From Prevotellaceae bacterium (GTDB taxonomy: Bacteria > Bacteroidota > Bacteroidia > Bacteroidales > Bacteroidaceae): DNA of 44,570 nt. A program made the translations under genes and the position numbers. Of the stretch, positions 1-8,261 are shown piece after piece. The notes under the pieces were generated by a model. It was not told the origin of the DNA, ran no database searches, and worked only from the letters and a program-made list of their open reading frames with translations. Where the stretch lies: contig JABZKU010000019.1 in NCBI GenBank assembly GCA_015257125.1, forward strand, positions 1 through 44,570, in the 5' to 3' direction. The first letter of the stretch is position 1, and the number at the start of each line of letters is the position of its first letter.

Positions 1-53
1 AGAATACATGCCTGTCACGCATGGGGTCACGGGTTCGAGTCCCGTACGCACCG
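1..53 (+). tRNA. tRNA-Asp (GTC), 5' part outside the window
   Basis: Only the 3' two thirds is inside the window. The anticodon stem CATGC (7-11) pairs with GCATG (19-23) around a 7-nt loop with anticodon GTC at 14-16, which reads Asp codons. The T arm follows, with ACGGG (29-33) pairing with CCCGT (41-45) around TTCGAGT. The 3' acceptor strand is 46-52 and the discriminator base is G53, as expected for tRNA-Asp. The next bases are CAT, so the terminal CCA does not look encoded and would be added enzymatically. A strong terminator follows directly. Confidence 0.93.
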
Positions 54-56
54 CAT

Positions 57-100
57 AAAATCTCCCGCTACTCCAATGAGTATCGGGAGATTTTGTTTTC
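57..100 (+). terminator. Intrinsic terminator after tRNA-Asp
   Basis: An 11-bp perfect stem pairs AAAATCTCCCG (57-67) with CGGGAGATTTT (84-94) around a 16-nt loop. The T-rich run TTTTGTTTTC follows. It lies 4 nt after the tRNA and should end that transcript. Confidence 0.85.
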
Positions 101-202
101 TTCCGGGCTGATTCTGATGAATAGAAGAACGTTTTGGGAAGGATTTTGTTGGAATGAGCATCACACATCGGCTACTGTCGTGAGAAAATGGCAGTAAATA
201 AT

Positions 203-240
203 AAAGGGACAGACCTATTTCTATAGGACTGTCCCTTTTT
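203..240. terminator. Bidirectional terminator between tRNA-Asp and the small minus-strand genes
   Basis: AAAGGGACAG (203-212) pairs with CTGTCCCTTT (229-238). An inner CCTAT/ATAGG stem extends it across one A-A mismatch. T-rich sequence follows on both strands. On the minus strand it sits about 20 nt after the stop codon of the 55-aa gene, so it probably ends that unit. Confidence 0.8.
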
Positions 241-259
241 CTTGAATATGGATGCGGAA

Positions 260-427
260 TTATTTGAAGATGTGGCGGTCAAGCTCTTTTTTGATACGCT
301 CTTTGAGGTTCTTTTCTTTATCTTCTTCTGTTGGATTGCCGAAAAAAGTGCGTACGTGGCGAGGTATATTCATGAGCGTTTCAAGTAAAGAGTCGTTCTG
401 AGGAGGCTCGTAGTGGTTCTTATGCAT
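260..427 (-). CDS. Hypothetical 55-aa charged protein
   Basis: I do not recognise this family. The frame encodes 55 residues beginning MHKNHYEPPQND and ending in a Lys/Glu/Arg-rich helix-prone segment (KNLKERIKKELDRHIFK). There is no signal peptide or membrane segment. It follows the DUF6140-like gene by 115 nt on the same strand and is closed by a good terminator about 20 nt after the stop, which supports it as the last gene of a small unit. The ATG at 425-427 gives the longest sensible frame. A small cytosolic protein of unknown role is all the sequence supports. Confidence 0.55.
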   Translation of the reverse strand: MHKNHYEPPQNDSLLETLMNIPRHVRTFFGNPTEEDKEKNLKERIKKELDRHIFK

Positions 428-542
428 GATATGTTGAATGTTATGAGGATTTGAAGAGTCGGTAGTGGTTTGTGGCCGAGGTTTGAGAACTTGTAAAGAG
501 AGGTTTTGATCAATTGATAAAACGATGATCCCATGCTTCGGT

Positions 543-761
543 TTATGCCTGCTTGACGTCGAGGCACATCATATTTAGTGCGCCGGCACGTTTGAGGTCT
601 ACACCATAGAGTGCGAGGAAGCGTTCTTGTACGAGTGTTCCTCCGTTGGTAATGACGGGATTGGAGGGAGATTGAGTGACCACTTCGACGCTCATACCGG
701 GTTCGATGAATACGCCGTTGGTGTTTTTACGCATTTTGGTGGTGACGATGAATCGTGGCAT
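543..761 (-). CDS. DUF6140-like small protein
   Basis: A 72-aa protein beginning MPRFIVTTKMRKNTNGVF, with the segment GMSVEVVTQS and later FLALYGVDLKRAG. From memory this matches a small, widespread Bacteroidota family of unknown function (DUF6140), which has the same order of a basic N-terminus, NGVFIEPGMSVEVVT core and GIDLKKAGAL-like C-terminal part. The length fits that family. There is no signal peptide, so it is probably cytosolic. A possible -7 box (TAGCTTTG, minus strand 966-959) lies about 200 nt upstream but is too far to be assigned firmly. Family assignment is moderately sure; no function is known. Confidence 0.7.
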   Translation of the reverse strand: MPRFIVTTKMRKNTNGVFIEPGMSVEVVTQSPSNPVITNGGTLVQERFLALYGVDLKRAGALNMMCLDVKQA

Positions 762-1496
762 AGTAATAAAAGTTTGAAGGTGAGTCTATCGGCGCAAGGT
801 CGATGGTTGGAAATCATAGAAAGGAGTAAGATCGCATGAAAAACTCCTGTATTAGGAGCGGATTTCTTCGCCAAATTCTGATATGACTGACGGTGCAAAC
901 ATCTCAATATGTATTTTTTGAGGAAAAGGCGAGTCGAACAAGGGGCGATCATCTGTGACAAAGCTACAGCTTTATTTGCGAATATGTGGGACTTGTCTTT
1001 GCTTTTTTGAAGTTGCCGGTGATTTTGTTTTCAAAATTAGAACTTGTAAGGTGAAACCTGGCTGAATCGAGAAAAGTATTTCCAAATTTTGAACGCGCTG
1101 TGTCATTAGTCTTTGTTTTGACGTAGAATTACTCCAGAATCTTCTCGAGGCGAGTACTTTGCCGCTGATATATTCCCGGATGTCTCATTCTCGAGAAGCA
1201 TTTTGCAGAAGAGGTGTGAGCACTTTTCATCGGAAGGGTTTTTCAAAGGGATGGTTTCAGGTGCGCGGAAGCCAGTTGCGTTACGGATGCAGTGTGATGG
1301 TAGCCGCATGTGGGGGAAAGAAAATAGATAATCGGGACATCGGAAGGTGGATGAGGTGAGCTTTGCTCTCCTCTTGAAAGGTGTCGTGTGGCTGAAGCGG
1401 CATTGGTTGCAAAAAAAGAGGATTGATCTTAAGAGAAAATGGGGGCAGTTGCGCGCATTGTGCATAGAGAAGATGAAAGGGTGCGCGACTATTTCG

Positions 1497-1584
1497 GAAA
1501 ACAAGGGAACTTTTCGCCAAAAGTTGGGGTGTTTTGTCGAAAAGTTCTCTTGTTTTGCGGAGAAGGTGGGCAGTTGCTTTTACG
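1497..1584 (+). repeat. Degenerate 21-22-bp tandem repeats upstream of purF
   Basis: Four consecutive units lie at 1497-1518, 1519-1539, 1540-1560 and 1561-1584. Each starts with an A-rich half (GAAAA or AAAAGTT) and ends with a T-rich half (TTTTCGC, TTTTGTCG, TTTTGCGG), so each is quasi-palindromic. Units 2 and 3 share AAAAGTT....TGTTTTG with exact 21-nt spacing. Related units occur at 13532-13595 and 29442-29505. Confidence 0.7.
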
Positions 1585-1750
1585 AAGGCGAGAAGAAAGG
1601 GGCGAAAGGTGAGGTGCGCGGGACGAGATGCGACGAGAGTGAGCACGGATAAGGGAGATGAAGAGCGAAAAAAGAGGAGTAAGTCGTGAGAATGCTCCTT
1701 GTCGGGGAAATCTGTGGCGCAAAGGTGCGGAGATAACGAAAAAATAGTAC

Positions 1751-1758
1751 TATCTTTG
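1751..1758 (+). promoter_or_regulatory. Predicted sigma-ABfr -7 box of purF
   Basis: TATCTTTG matches the Bacteroidota TAnnTTTG -7 consensus. It would start transcription near 1764, giving a leader of roughly 27 nt before the purF ATG. No clear -33 TTTG is visible. Confidence 0.65.
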
Positions 1759-1790
1759 CAGCACAAAACCATTCCCCCCAACCAACACAG

Positions 1791-3686
1791 ATGGAACAGC
1801 TCAAGCACGAATGCGGAGTCGCCATGGTGCGACTACTCAAACCGCTGAGTCATTACAAAGCACGCTACGGCACCTGGGCGTACGGGCTGAACAAACTCTA
1901 TCTCATGATGGAGAAACAGCACAACCGCGGCCAAGAAGCGGCCGGTTTGGCGGCGCTGAAGCTCAATGCTAACCCCGGTGAGGAATTTATGTTTCGCGAG
2001 CGTGCCATGGGCAACACCGCGATTCAACAAATCTTTGCCGCGGTGCACGAAAAGTTTGCCAATTATTCTTCGTCAGAACTTGCCGATGCTGATTTTGCCG
2101 GCAAGAATATTCCCTTTGCTGGGGAAATCTATATGGGCCACCTCCGGTATGCTACGACCGGCAAGCGTGGCCTTTCGTATGTCCACCCGTTTTTGCGCAG
2201 AGACAACTGGCGCGCCAAAAATCTTTGCATTTGCGCGAACTTCAACATGACGAATGTGCAAGAGATTTTCGACCATATTGCCGTCAAAGGGCAGCACCCG
2301 CGCATGCTGAGCGACACTTATCTCTTGCTCGAACAGTTGGGCCACCGCCTGAACCGCGAGTCGGAACGCTGCTTCGCGGCAGCTGAGGCGATGGGGCTGT
2401 CGGATCGCGACATTACGAACTATATTGAGCAGCATATCGACGTGGCCAACGTGCTCCGCGAGTCGGCTCCCGTGTGGGACGGCGGTTATGTGGTGTGCGG
2501 CATCACGGGTAGCGGCGAAACCTTCGTGTTGCGCGATCCGTGGGGCATTCGTCCGGCGTTTTGGTACAAGAACGACGAGGTTTTTGCCTTGGCCAGCGAG
2601 CGCCCTGTGTTGCAAACCACCTTCGATCTCGAAGTGGACGAAATTGTGGAGCTCCAACCCGGGCAAGCCCTCATCACAAGCCGAAACGGTGAATTGCGTG
2701 TGGAACAAATCCTTGAGCCGAAGACGTTGTCGGCCTGCTCGTTCGAGCGCGTGTACTTCAGTCGCGGATCGGATCGTGACATTTACCACGAACGCAAGGA
2801 GATGGGGCGCCGCCTTGTGCCGGACATCCTCAAAGCCATCAATTACGAGGTGGAAAACACGGTGTTCTCTTATATCCCCAATACAGCTGAGTCGGCTTAC
2901 TATGGTATGATTCAGGGATTTGAAGAATATCTCAACGAACAGAAGACGCGCGAGATCACTGCGCTGCTTGCTGAATCAGCGAACGGGGAGGAAAGCGCCA
3001 CACAAGCCAAGATCGGACAAATCTTGTCGCGCCGTATTCGTGCGGAAAAAGTGGCGTGGAAAGACATCAAGATGCGTACATTCATCGCGGAAGGCAATTC
3101 GCGCAACGATTTGGCGGCGCACGTCTACGACATCACTTACGGTAGCATCCGCCCCGGGGAGGACAATCTGGTGGTGATCGATGACAGTATTGTGCGTGGC
3201 ACCACGTTGCGCGAGAGCATCATTCGCATTCTCGATCGTTTGCACCCCAAGCGCATTGTGATTGTGAGCAGTTCGCCGCAAGTTCGCTACCCCGACTATT
3301 ACGGCATCGACATGGCCAACATGGACGAGTTCATTGCTTTCAAGGCGGCCGTGGCCTTGCACGAGGAACGTGGCACGCAGCATGTGCTGCGCGACATCTA
3401 CAACCGCTGCAAGGCGCAGGCGCATCTGCCGAAAGAAGAGATTCGCAACTATGTGTGCGAACTCTACGAGCCGTTCAGCGTGGAGGAAATCAACGCCAAG
3501 ATGATCGAACTATTGCGTCCCACGGAGGTGAAGACGGAAATCCACCTCGTGTATCTCAGCCTCGAAGGTTTGCACAAGGCTTGCCCCACAAGTCCCGGCG
3601 ACTGGTACTTCAGTGGACGCTACCCCACCCCCGGTGGTAACAAGTGTGTGAACGATGCGTTCATTCGCTACATGGAACAGGCGTAA
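1791..3686 (+). CDS. purF: Amidophosphoribosyltransferase, long Bacteroidota form
   Basis: Catalyses the first committed step of purine synthesis, transferring glutamine-amide nitrogen to PRPP. The protein is 631 aa, longer than the roughly 470-510 aa of classical PurF. The N-terminal glutamine amidohydrolase domain starts with a short MEQLKHE propeptide before nucleophile Cys8 (ECGVA), which would be exposed by processing. The PRPP-binding loop VVIDDSIVRGTT is at residues 461-472. The extra length is a segment around 360-440 between the two domains (for example NTAESAYYGMIQGFEEYL) and a C-terminal extension. The start is set by the Cys-proximal N-terminus and a -7 box about 35 nt upstream. 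carA and carB follow on the same strand, so one unit for glutamine-dependent nucleotide synthesis is likely. Confidence 0.93.
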   Translation: MEQLKHECGVAMVRLLKPLSHYKARYGTWAYGLNKLYLMMEKQHNRGQEAAGLAALKLNANPGEEFMFRERAMGNTAIQQIFAAVHEKFANYSSSELADADFAGKNIPFAGEIYMGHLRYATTGKRGLSYVHPFLRRDNWRAKNLCICANFNMTNVQEIFDHIAVKGQHPRMLSDTYLLLEQLGHRLNRESERCFAAAEAMGLSDRDITNYIEQHIDVANVLRESAPVWDGGYVVCGITGSGETFVLRDPWGIRPAFWYKNDEVFALASERPVLQTTFDLEVDEIVELQPGQALITSRNGELRVEQILEPKTLSACSFERVYFSRGSDRDIYHERKEMGRRLVPDILKAINYEVENTVFSYIPNTAESAYYGMIQGFEEYLNEQKTREITALLAESANGEESATQAKIGQILSRRIRAEKVAWKDIKMRTFIAEGNSRNDLAAHVYDITYGSIRPGEDNLVVIDDSIVRGTTLRESIIRILDRLHPKRIVIVSSSPQVRYPDYYGIDMANMDEFIAFKAAVALHEERGTQHVLRDIYNRCKAQAHLPKEEIRNYVCELYEPFSVEEINAKMIELLRPTEVKTEIHLVYLSLEGLHKACPTSPGDWYFSGRYPTPGGNKCVNDAFIRYMEQA

Positions 3687-3745
3687 AGCGCTCGCTATTC
3701 TCTTTCAAACATCTCGACAACCTATTATACCCCCAAAATATAGAC

Positions 3746-4837
3746 ATGCGCAAAGTCACCCTTTTGCTCAGCGACGGTACTCGCTTTCACGGAGAGAGCT
3801 TCGGCTACGAAGCTCCCGTGGCCGGTGAGGTTGTTTTCAACACGGCCATGACGGGCTATCCCGAGAGCCTCACCGATCCTTCCTATGCCGGACAACTTAT
3901 GGTGCTCACTTACCCGCTGGTGGGCAACTATGGTGTGCCACCCTTCACGTTTGAAGAAAACGGGCTGGCCACTTTTATGGAAAGCGACCGCATCCACGCG
4001 CGGGCGATCATTATCAGCGACTACAGCACGAACTATTCGCATTGGAATGCGAAAGAAAGTTTGGCTGAATGGCTGCAACGCGAAAAAGTGCCCGGCATAA
4101 CGGGCATCGATACGCGTGAACTCACCAAAGTGCTCCGTGAACACGGGGTGATGATGGGAAAAATCCTTTTCGACGACGAGACGGAGAACGTGCCCGACGC
4201 TCAATATGAGGGCGTTAACTTCGTTGCGGAAGTAAGTTGCAAGGAAGTCGTGCGTTATGCGCCGACTAACGGCGACGCCTCGGCTCCTAAAGTGGTTTTG
4301 GTGGATTGTGGTGTGAAACACAACATCATTCGCTGCCTGATCAACCGCGGTGTGGAAGTGATTCGCGTGCCCTGGGACTATAACTTCAATGAATTGGAGT
4401 TCGACGGCCTGTTTTTGGCCAACGGCCCCGGCGATCCCGACACCTGCGTGAAGACTGTTGAACACATTCGCGCTTTTCTCGCCAATCCGAAGGTGCGTCC
4501 CTGCATGGGCATCTGCATGGGCAACCAGTTGCTCTCGAAAGCTGCAGGCGCATCGATCTACAAATTGAAGTATGGTCACCGTTCGCACAACCAACCTGTG
4601 CGTATGGTGGGCACCAACCGCTGTTTCATCACTTCGCAAAACCACGGTTATGCCGTGAAGAGCGAAACGTTGGGCGCCGATTGGGAACCCTATTTCGTGA
4701 ACATGAACGACGGTTCGAACGAAGGGGTGCGTCACAAGACGAATCCGTGGTTCTCTGCGCAATTCCACCCCGAGGCCTGCAGCGGTCCGGTAGATACTGA
4801 ATTCCTTTTCGATGATTTCGTCAACCTCCTCAAATAA
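3746..4837 (+). CDS. carA: Carbamoyl-phosphate synthase small subunit
   Basis: Provides ammonia from glutamine to CarB for carbamoyl phosphate, feeding arginine and pyrimidine synthesis. The start is taken at MRKVTLLLSDG (ATG 3746); an upstream in-frame GTG at 3644 lies inside purF and would add 34 unrelated residues. The protein is 363 aa. The N-terminal CarA domain shows FNTAMTGYPESLTDPSY and GITGIDTRELTKVLREHG. The class I glutamine amidotransferase domain has nucleophile Cys257 in GICMGNQ, where many homologues have a His in place of the Asn, and His341 and Glu343 in FHPE. It lies 59 nt after purF and 8 nt before carB, so it is almost certainly cotranscribed with both. Confidence 0.95.
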   Translation: MRKVTLLLSDGTRFHGESFGYEAPVAGEVVFNTAMTGYPESLTDPSYAGQLMVLTYPLVGNYGVPPFTFEENGLATFMESDRIHARAIIISDYSTNYSHWNAKESLAEWLQREKVPGITGIDTRELTKVLREHGVMMGKILFDDETENVPDAQYEGVNFVAEVSCKEVVRYAPTNGDASAPKVVLVDCGVKHNIIRCLINRGVEVIRVPWDYNFNELEFDGLFLANGPGDPDTCVKTVEHIRAFLANPKVRPCMGICMGNQLLSKAAGASIYKLKYGHRSHNQPVRMVGTNRCFITSQNHGYAVKSETLGADWEPYFVNMNDGSNEGVRHKTNPWFSAQFHPEACSGPVDTEFLFDDFVNLLK

Positions 4838-4845
4838 TCCGAAGC

Positions 4846-7800
4846 ATGATTGATCAAAATATTAAGAAAGTCCTGTTGCTCGGTTCGGGCGCTCTGAAGA
4901 TCGGCGAAGCCGGTGAGTTTGATTATTCCGGTAGCCAAGCGCTGAAAGCACTCAAGGAGGAAGGCATCGAAACAGTGCTCATCAATCCGAACATTGCCAC
5001 GGTGCAAACGTCGGAAGGCGTGGCCGACCGTATTTATTTCCTGCCCGTCACTCCTTATTTCATCGAGCGCGTGATAGAAAAAGAACGCCCGCAAGGTATT
5101 ATGCTGGCGTTCGGTGGACAAACGGCGTTGAACTGCGGCGTTGAACTCTATCGCAGCGGCGTATTGGAGAAGTATAATCTCCAAGTGCTCGGAACGCCCG
5201 TGCAAGCCATCATGGACACGGAAGACCGCGAGCTGTTTGTCAAGAAACTGGACGAGATCGACGTCAAAACGATCAAGAGTGAGGCCGTGGAAACGCTGGA
5301 AGACGCGCGCCGCGCCGCAAAAACGCTGGGCTATCCTGTGATTATCCGCGCGGCCTACGCGCTCGGCGGACTCGGTTCGGGCTTTTGCGACAACGAAGCC
5401 GAACTCGACAAACTGGCCGAGAAGGCTTTCTCGTTCTCTCCGCAAGTCTTGGTCGAAAAGAGCTTGAAAGGCTGGAAAGAAGTGGAGTATGAAGTGGTGC
5501 GCGACCGCTTCGACAACTGCATCACGGTCTGCAACATGGAAAACTTCGACCCGCTCGGTATCCACACGGGCGAATCGATTGTGATTGCCCCGTCGCAGAC
5601 TTTGACCAACAGCGAATATCACAAACTCCGCGAATTGGCGATCCGCATTGTGCGCCATGTCGGCATCGTGGGTGAGTGTAATGTGCAGTATGCTTTCGAC
5701 CCCGAGAGCGAAGATTACCGTGTGATTGAGGTCAATGCGCGTCTGAGCCGCAGTTCTGCACTGGCTTCGAAAGCAACGGGCTATCCTTTGGCCTTTGTGG
5801 CCGCGAAGTTGGGCCTGGGCTACGGACTTTTCGACCTGAAAAACTCAGTGACGAAAACAACTTCGGCCTTCTTCGAGCCGGCACTCGACTATGTGGTATG
5901 CAAAATCCCGCGTTGGGACTTGGGTAAGTTCCGCGGTGTGGATCGCGAACTCGGCAGTTCGATGAAATCGGTGGGTGAAGTGATGGCGATCGGCCGCACT
6001 TTCGAAGAAGTGATCCAAAAAGGCCTCCGCATGATCGGACAAGGCATGCACGGCTTCGTGGGAAATCACGAATTGTCCATCGAAGATGTCGATGCTGCCC
6101 TCAAAGCGCCCACAGACAAGCGCATTTTTGTCATCGAGAAGGCCTTTAAGAACGGATACTCGGTAGAAGATGTGCACCGCCTCACGAAAATCGACCGTTG
6201 GTTCTTGCGCAAACTCTACAATATCTATGAAACGGAGCAAGAACTGAAGTCGGCAGGCAACATCAACGTGCTTGACAATGACTTGCTCGCTCGTGCCAAG
6301 CGACAAGGGTTCACAGATTTCCAAGTGGCGCGCGCCCTTGGTATGGAAAGCGAGATGGAAGTTGAGCGCGCCCAGATGTTGGTGCGCGAACGCCGCAAGC
6401 AGGCCGGCATTGTGCCCTTTGTGAAGCAGATCGATACGCTCGCCGCCGAATATCCTGCGCAGACCAACTACCTCTACCTCACTTATAGTGCGGTGGCTCA
6501 CGACTTGCGTTACGAAAACGACAAGCGTTCGGTGGTCGTCCTCGGTTCCGGTGCTTACCGCATTGGTTCTTCGGTAGAGTTCGACTGGTGTGGTGTGCAG
6601 GCACTCAACACGATTCGTAAAGAAGGTTACCGTTCGGTGATGATCAACTACAACCCCGAGACGGTTTCTACGGACTACGACATGTGCGACCGCCTGTATT
6701 TCGACGAACTCACGTACGAACGCGTGTTGGACATCCTCGATTTGGAAGCACCCTACGGCGTGGTGGTGAGCACCGGCGGTCAGATTCCGAACAACTTGGC
6801 GATGCGCCTTGACGAACAGCGCGTGCCGCTGCTCGGCACGCAGGCCAAATACATCGACAACGCCGAAGATCGCGAGAAATTCTCCGCTATGCTCGGACGC
6901 ATCGGCGTGGATCAGCCCGAATGGAGCGCGCTTACGTCGATGGACGACATCAATGCGTTCATAGAGCGCGTAGGTTTCCCCGTACTTGTCCGCCCCAGTT
7001 ATGTTCTCTCGGGTGCTGCCATGAATGTGTGCCACACGCAAGAGGATTTGGAGCGCTTCTTGACCATGGCGGCCAACGTCAGCAAGAAGCACCCCGTTGT
7101 GGTGTCGCAATTCCTCCAACATGCCAAAGAAGTGGAGATGGATGCCGTGGCAAAGGACGGAGAAATCATTGCCTACGCCATTTCGGAACACGTGGAATTT
7201 GCCGGCGTTCACTCCGGAGACGCCACTATTCAATTCCCGCCCCAGAAGCTTTATGTCGAAACGGCGCGTCGTATCAAGAAAATCTCGAAGCAAATTGCCC
7301 GCGAACTGAATATTTCGGGTCCGTTCAACATTCAATTCTTGGCGCGCGAGAACGATATTAAGGTGATCGAGTGTAATCTTCGCGCATCTCGTTCGTTCCC
7401 CTTCGTAAGCAAGGTGCTGAAGATCAATCTCATCGAGATGGCTACGCGCATTATGCTCGGCCTTCCGGTAGAAAAGCCCTCGAAATCACTCTTCGACCTC
7501 GACTATGTGGGTGTTAAGGCCTCGCAATTCTCATTTAACCGCTTGCAAAAAGCAGATCCCGTGCTCGGCGTCGATATGGCTTCGACCGGTGAAGTGGGAT
7601 GCTTGGGAGAAAATGCAAACTCTGCCTTGTTGAAGAGTATGCTTTCGGTAGGTTTACGCATTCCTGAGAAGAATGTGCTTCTTTCTACGGGTAACGGTAA
7701 GCAGAAAGCCGAGATGCTCGAAGCGGCACGCAGATTGTCGCAGCACGGCTACAACATTTTCGCGACAGCCGGCACTTCGCGTTATCTCACCGAGAACGGC

Positions 7801-8097
7801 ATCGAGAATCAACGTGTGCTTTGGCCGAGTGAAGTGGAGACTTTGGCAGAAGATGCCCCCGAAGCTGCATTGCCGCGCGCCCTCGACATGCTTCGCGACA
7901 AGCAGATCGATATGGTGGTCAATGTTCACAAGAATTTCTCCACCGGCGAGCTCACAAACGGCTACAAGATCCGCCGTGCGGCGATTGATTTCAACATTCC
8001 GTTGTTGACTAACGCACGTTTGGCCTCGGCGTTCATTTACGCCTTCACTACTACGCCGCTGGAAGCCTTGGAAATTAAGAGCTGGCAAGAGTTCTAA
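4846..8097 (+). CDS. carB: Carbamoyl-phosphate synthase large subunit
   Basis: A 1083-aa ATP-dependent synthase with the usual internally duplicated layout. The first half opens with KKVLLLGSGALKIGEAGEFDYSG and the second repeats the motif near residue 566 with SVVVLGSGAYRIGSSVEFDWCG. Both halves carry ATP-grasp segments (YPVIIRAAYALGGLGSGF and FPVLVRPSYVLSGAAMNV). The C-terminal allosteric MGS-like domain begins around residue 945 (NVLLSTGNGKQKAEML). Length and order match the family. It starts 8 nt after carA and forms a tight pair with it. The product is carbamoyl phosphate for pyrimidines and arginine. Confidence 0.97.
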   Translation: MIDQNIKKVLLLGSGALKIGEAGEFDYSGSQALKALKEEGIETVLINPNIATVQTSEGVADRIYFLPVTPYFIERVIEKERPQGIMLAFGGQTALNCGVELYRSGVLEKYNLQVLGTPVQAIMDTEDRELFVKKLDEIDVKTIKSEAVETLEDARRAAKTLGYPVIIRAAYALGGLGSGFCDNEAELDKLAEKAFSFSPQVLVEKSLKGWKEVEYEVVRDRFDNCITVCNMENFDPLGIHTGESIVIAPSQTLTNSEYHKLRELAIRIVRHVGIVGECNVQYAFDPESEDYRVIEVNARLSRSSALASKATGYPLAFVAAKLGLGYGLFDLKNSVTKTTSAFFEPALDYVVCKIPRWDLGKFRGVDRELGSSMKSVGEVMAIGRTFEEVIQKGLRMIGQGMHGFVGNHELSIEDVDAALKAPTDKRIFVIEKAFKNGYSVEDVHRLTKIDRWFLRKLYNIYETEQELKSAGNINVLDNDLLARAKRQGFTDFQVARALGMESEMEVERAQMLVRERRKQAGIVPFVKQIDTLAAEYPAQTNYLYLTYSAVAHDLRYENDKRSVVVLGSGAYRIGSSVEFDWCGVQALNTIRKEGYRSVMINYNPETVSTDYDMCDRLYFDELTYERVLDILDLEAPYGVVVSTGGQIPNNLAMRLDEQRVPLLGTQAKYIDNAEDREKFSAMLGRIGVDQPEWSALTSMDDINAFIERVGFPVLVRPSYVLSGAAMNVCHTQEDLERFLTMAANVSKKHPVVVSQFLQHAKEVEMDAVAKDGEIIAYAISEHVEFAGVHSGDATIQFPPQKLYVETARRIKKISKQIARELNISGPFNIQFLARENDIKVIECNLRASRSFPFVSKVLKINLIEMATRIMLGLPVEKPSKSLFDLDYVGVKASQFSFNRLQKADPVLGVDMASTGEVGCLGENANSALLKSMLSVGLRIPEKNVLLSTGNGKQKAEMLEAARRLSQHGYNIFATAGTSRYLTENGIENQRVLWPSEVETLAEDAPEAALPRALDMLRDKQIDMVVNVHKNFSTGELTNGYKIRRAAIDFNIPLLTNARLASAFIYAFTTTPLEALEIKSWQEF

Positions 8098-8129
8098 TTT
8101 TCAATGCTCGCCTAGTTTCCGCTAAGCCT

Positions 8130-8201
8130 ACTCCACCCCTTTTCTTGCTTTCTTCACAATTTGGTTTGATTGTGGATCGAAGGCATGAAAAGCGGTGGAG
8201 T
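8130..8201. repeat. Long imperfect inverted repeat after carB
   Basis: ACTCCACCCCTTTTC (8130-8144) pairs with GAAAAGCGGTGGAGT (8187-8201) with one mismatch. Inside it a second stem, CACAAT/ATTGTG (8155-8160 with 8169-8174), is flanked by CTTC/GAAG. The whole 72 nt could fold as one extended hairpin. It has no good T-run, so it may be a 3'-end stabiliser or a weak terminator for carB. Confidence 0.55.
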
Positions 8202-8231
8202 TTAGTGGCACTATAAGGACAGGGCCATCCC

Positions 8232-8239
8232 TACTTTTG
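8232..8239 (+). promoter_or_regulatory. Predicted -7 box of mscS
   Basis: TACTTTTG matches TAnnTTTG and lies 22 nt before the ATG of the MscS gene. No convincing -33 element is seen. Confidence 0.55.
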
Positions 8240-8261
8240 TAATTATCAATCTCTATCTTAT

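Larger units (their letters stand above)
762..1790. other. Gene-poor 1-kb interval before purF
   Basis: I see no convincing coding sequence here. The open frames lack recognisable domains and have repetitive Cys/Phe/Lys-rich translations that reflect DNA repeats. The interval holds a perfect 9-bp inverted repeat (CTTCTCGAG 1141-1149, CTCGAGAAG 1190-1198), a cluster of degenerate about 21-bp tandem units (1497-1584), and the purF -7 box at 1751-1758. Confidence 0.6.

Noticed and set aside
1106..1504. Minus-strand 132-codon frame
   Set aside because: Low-quality composition, no start signal, no family resemblance; probably chance in a gene-poor stretch.
1281..1808. Minus-strand 175-codon frame upstream of and overlapping purF
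   Set aside because: Cys/Phe/Ser-rich translation follows the DNA repeats, it overlaps the purF start and promoter, and it has no recognisable domain.
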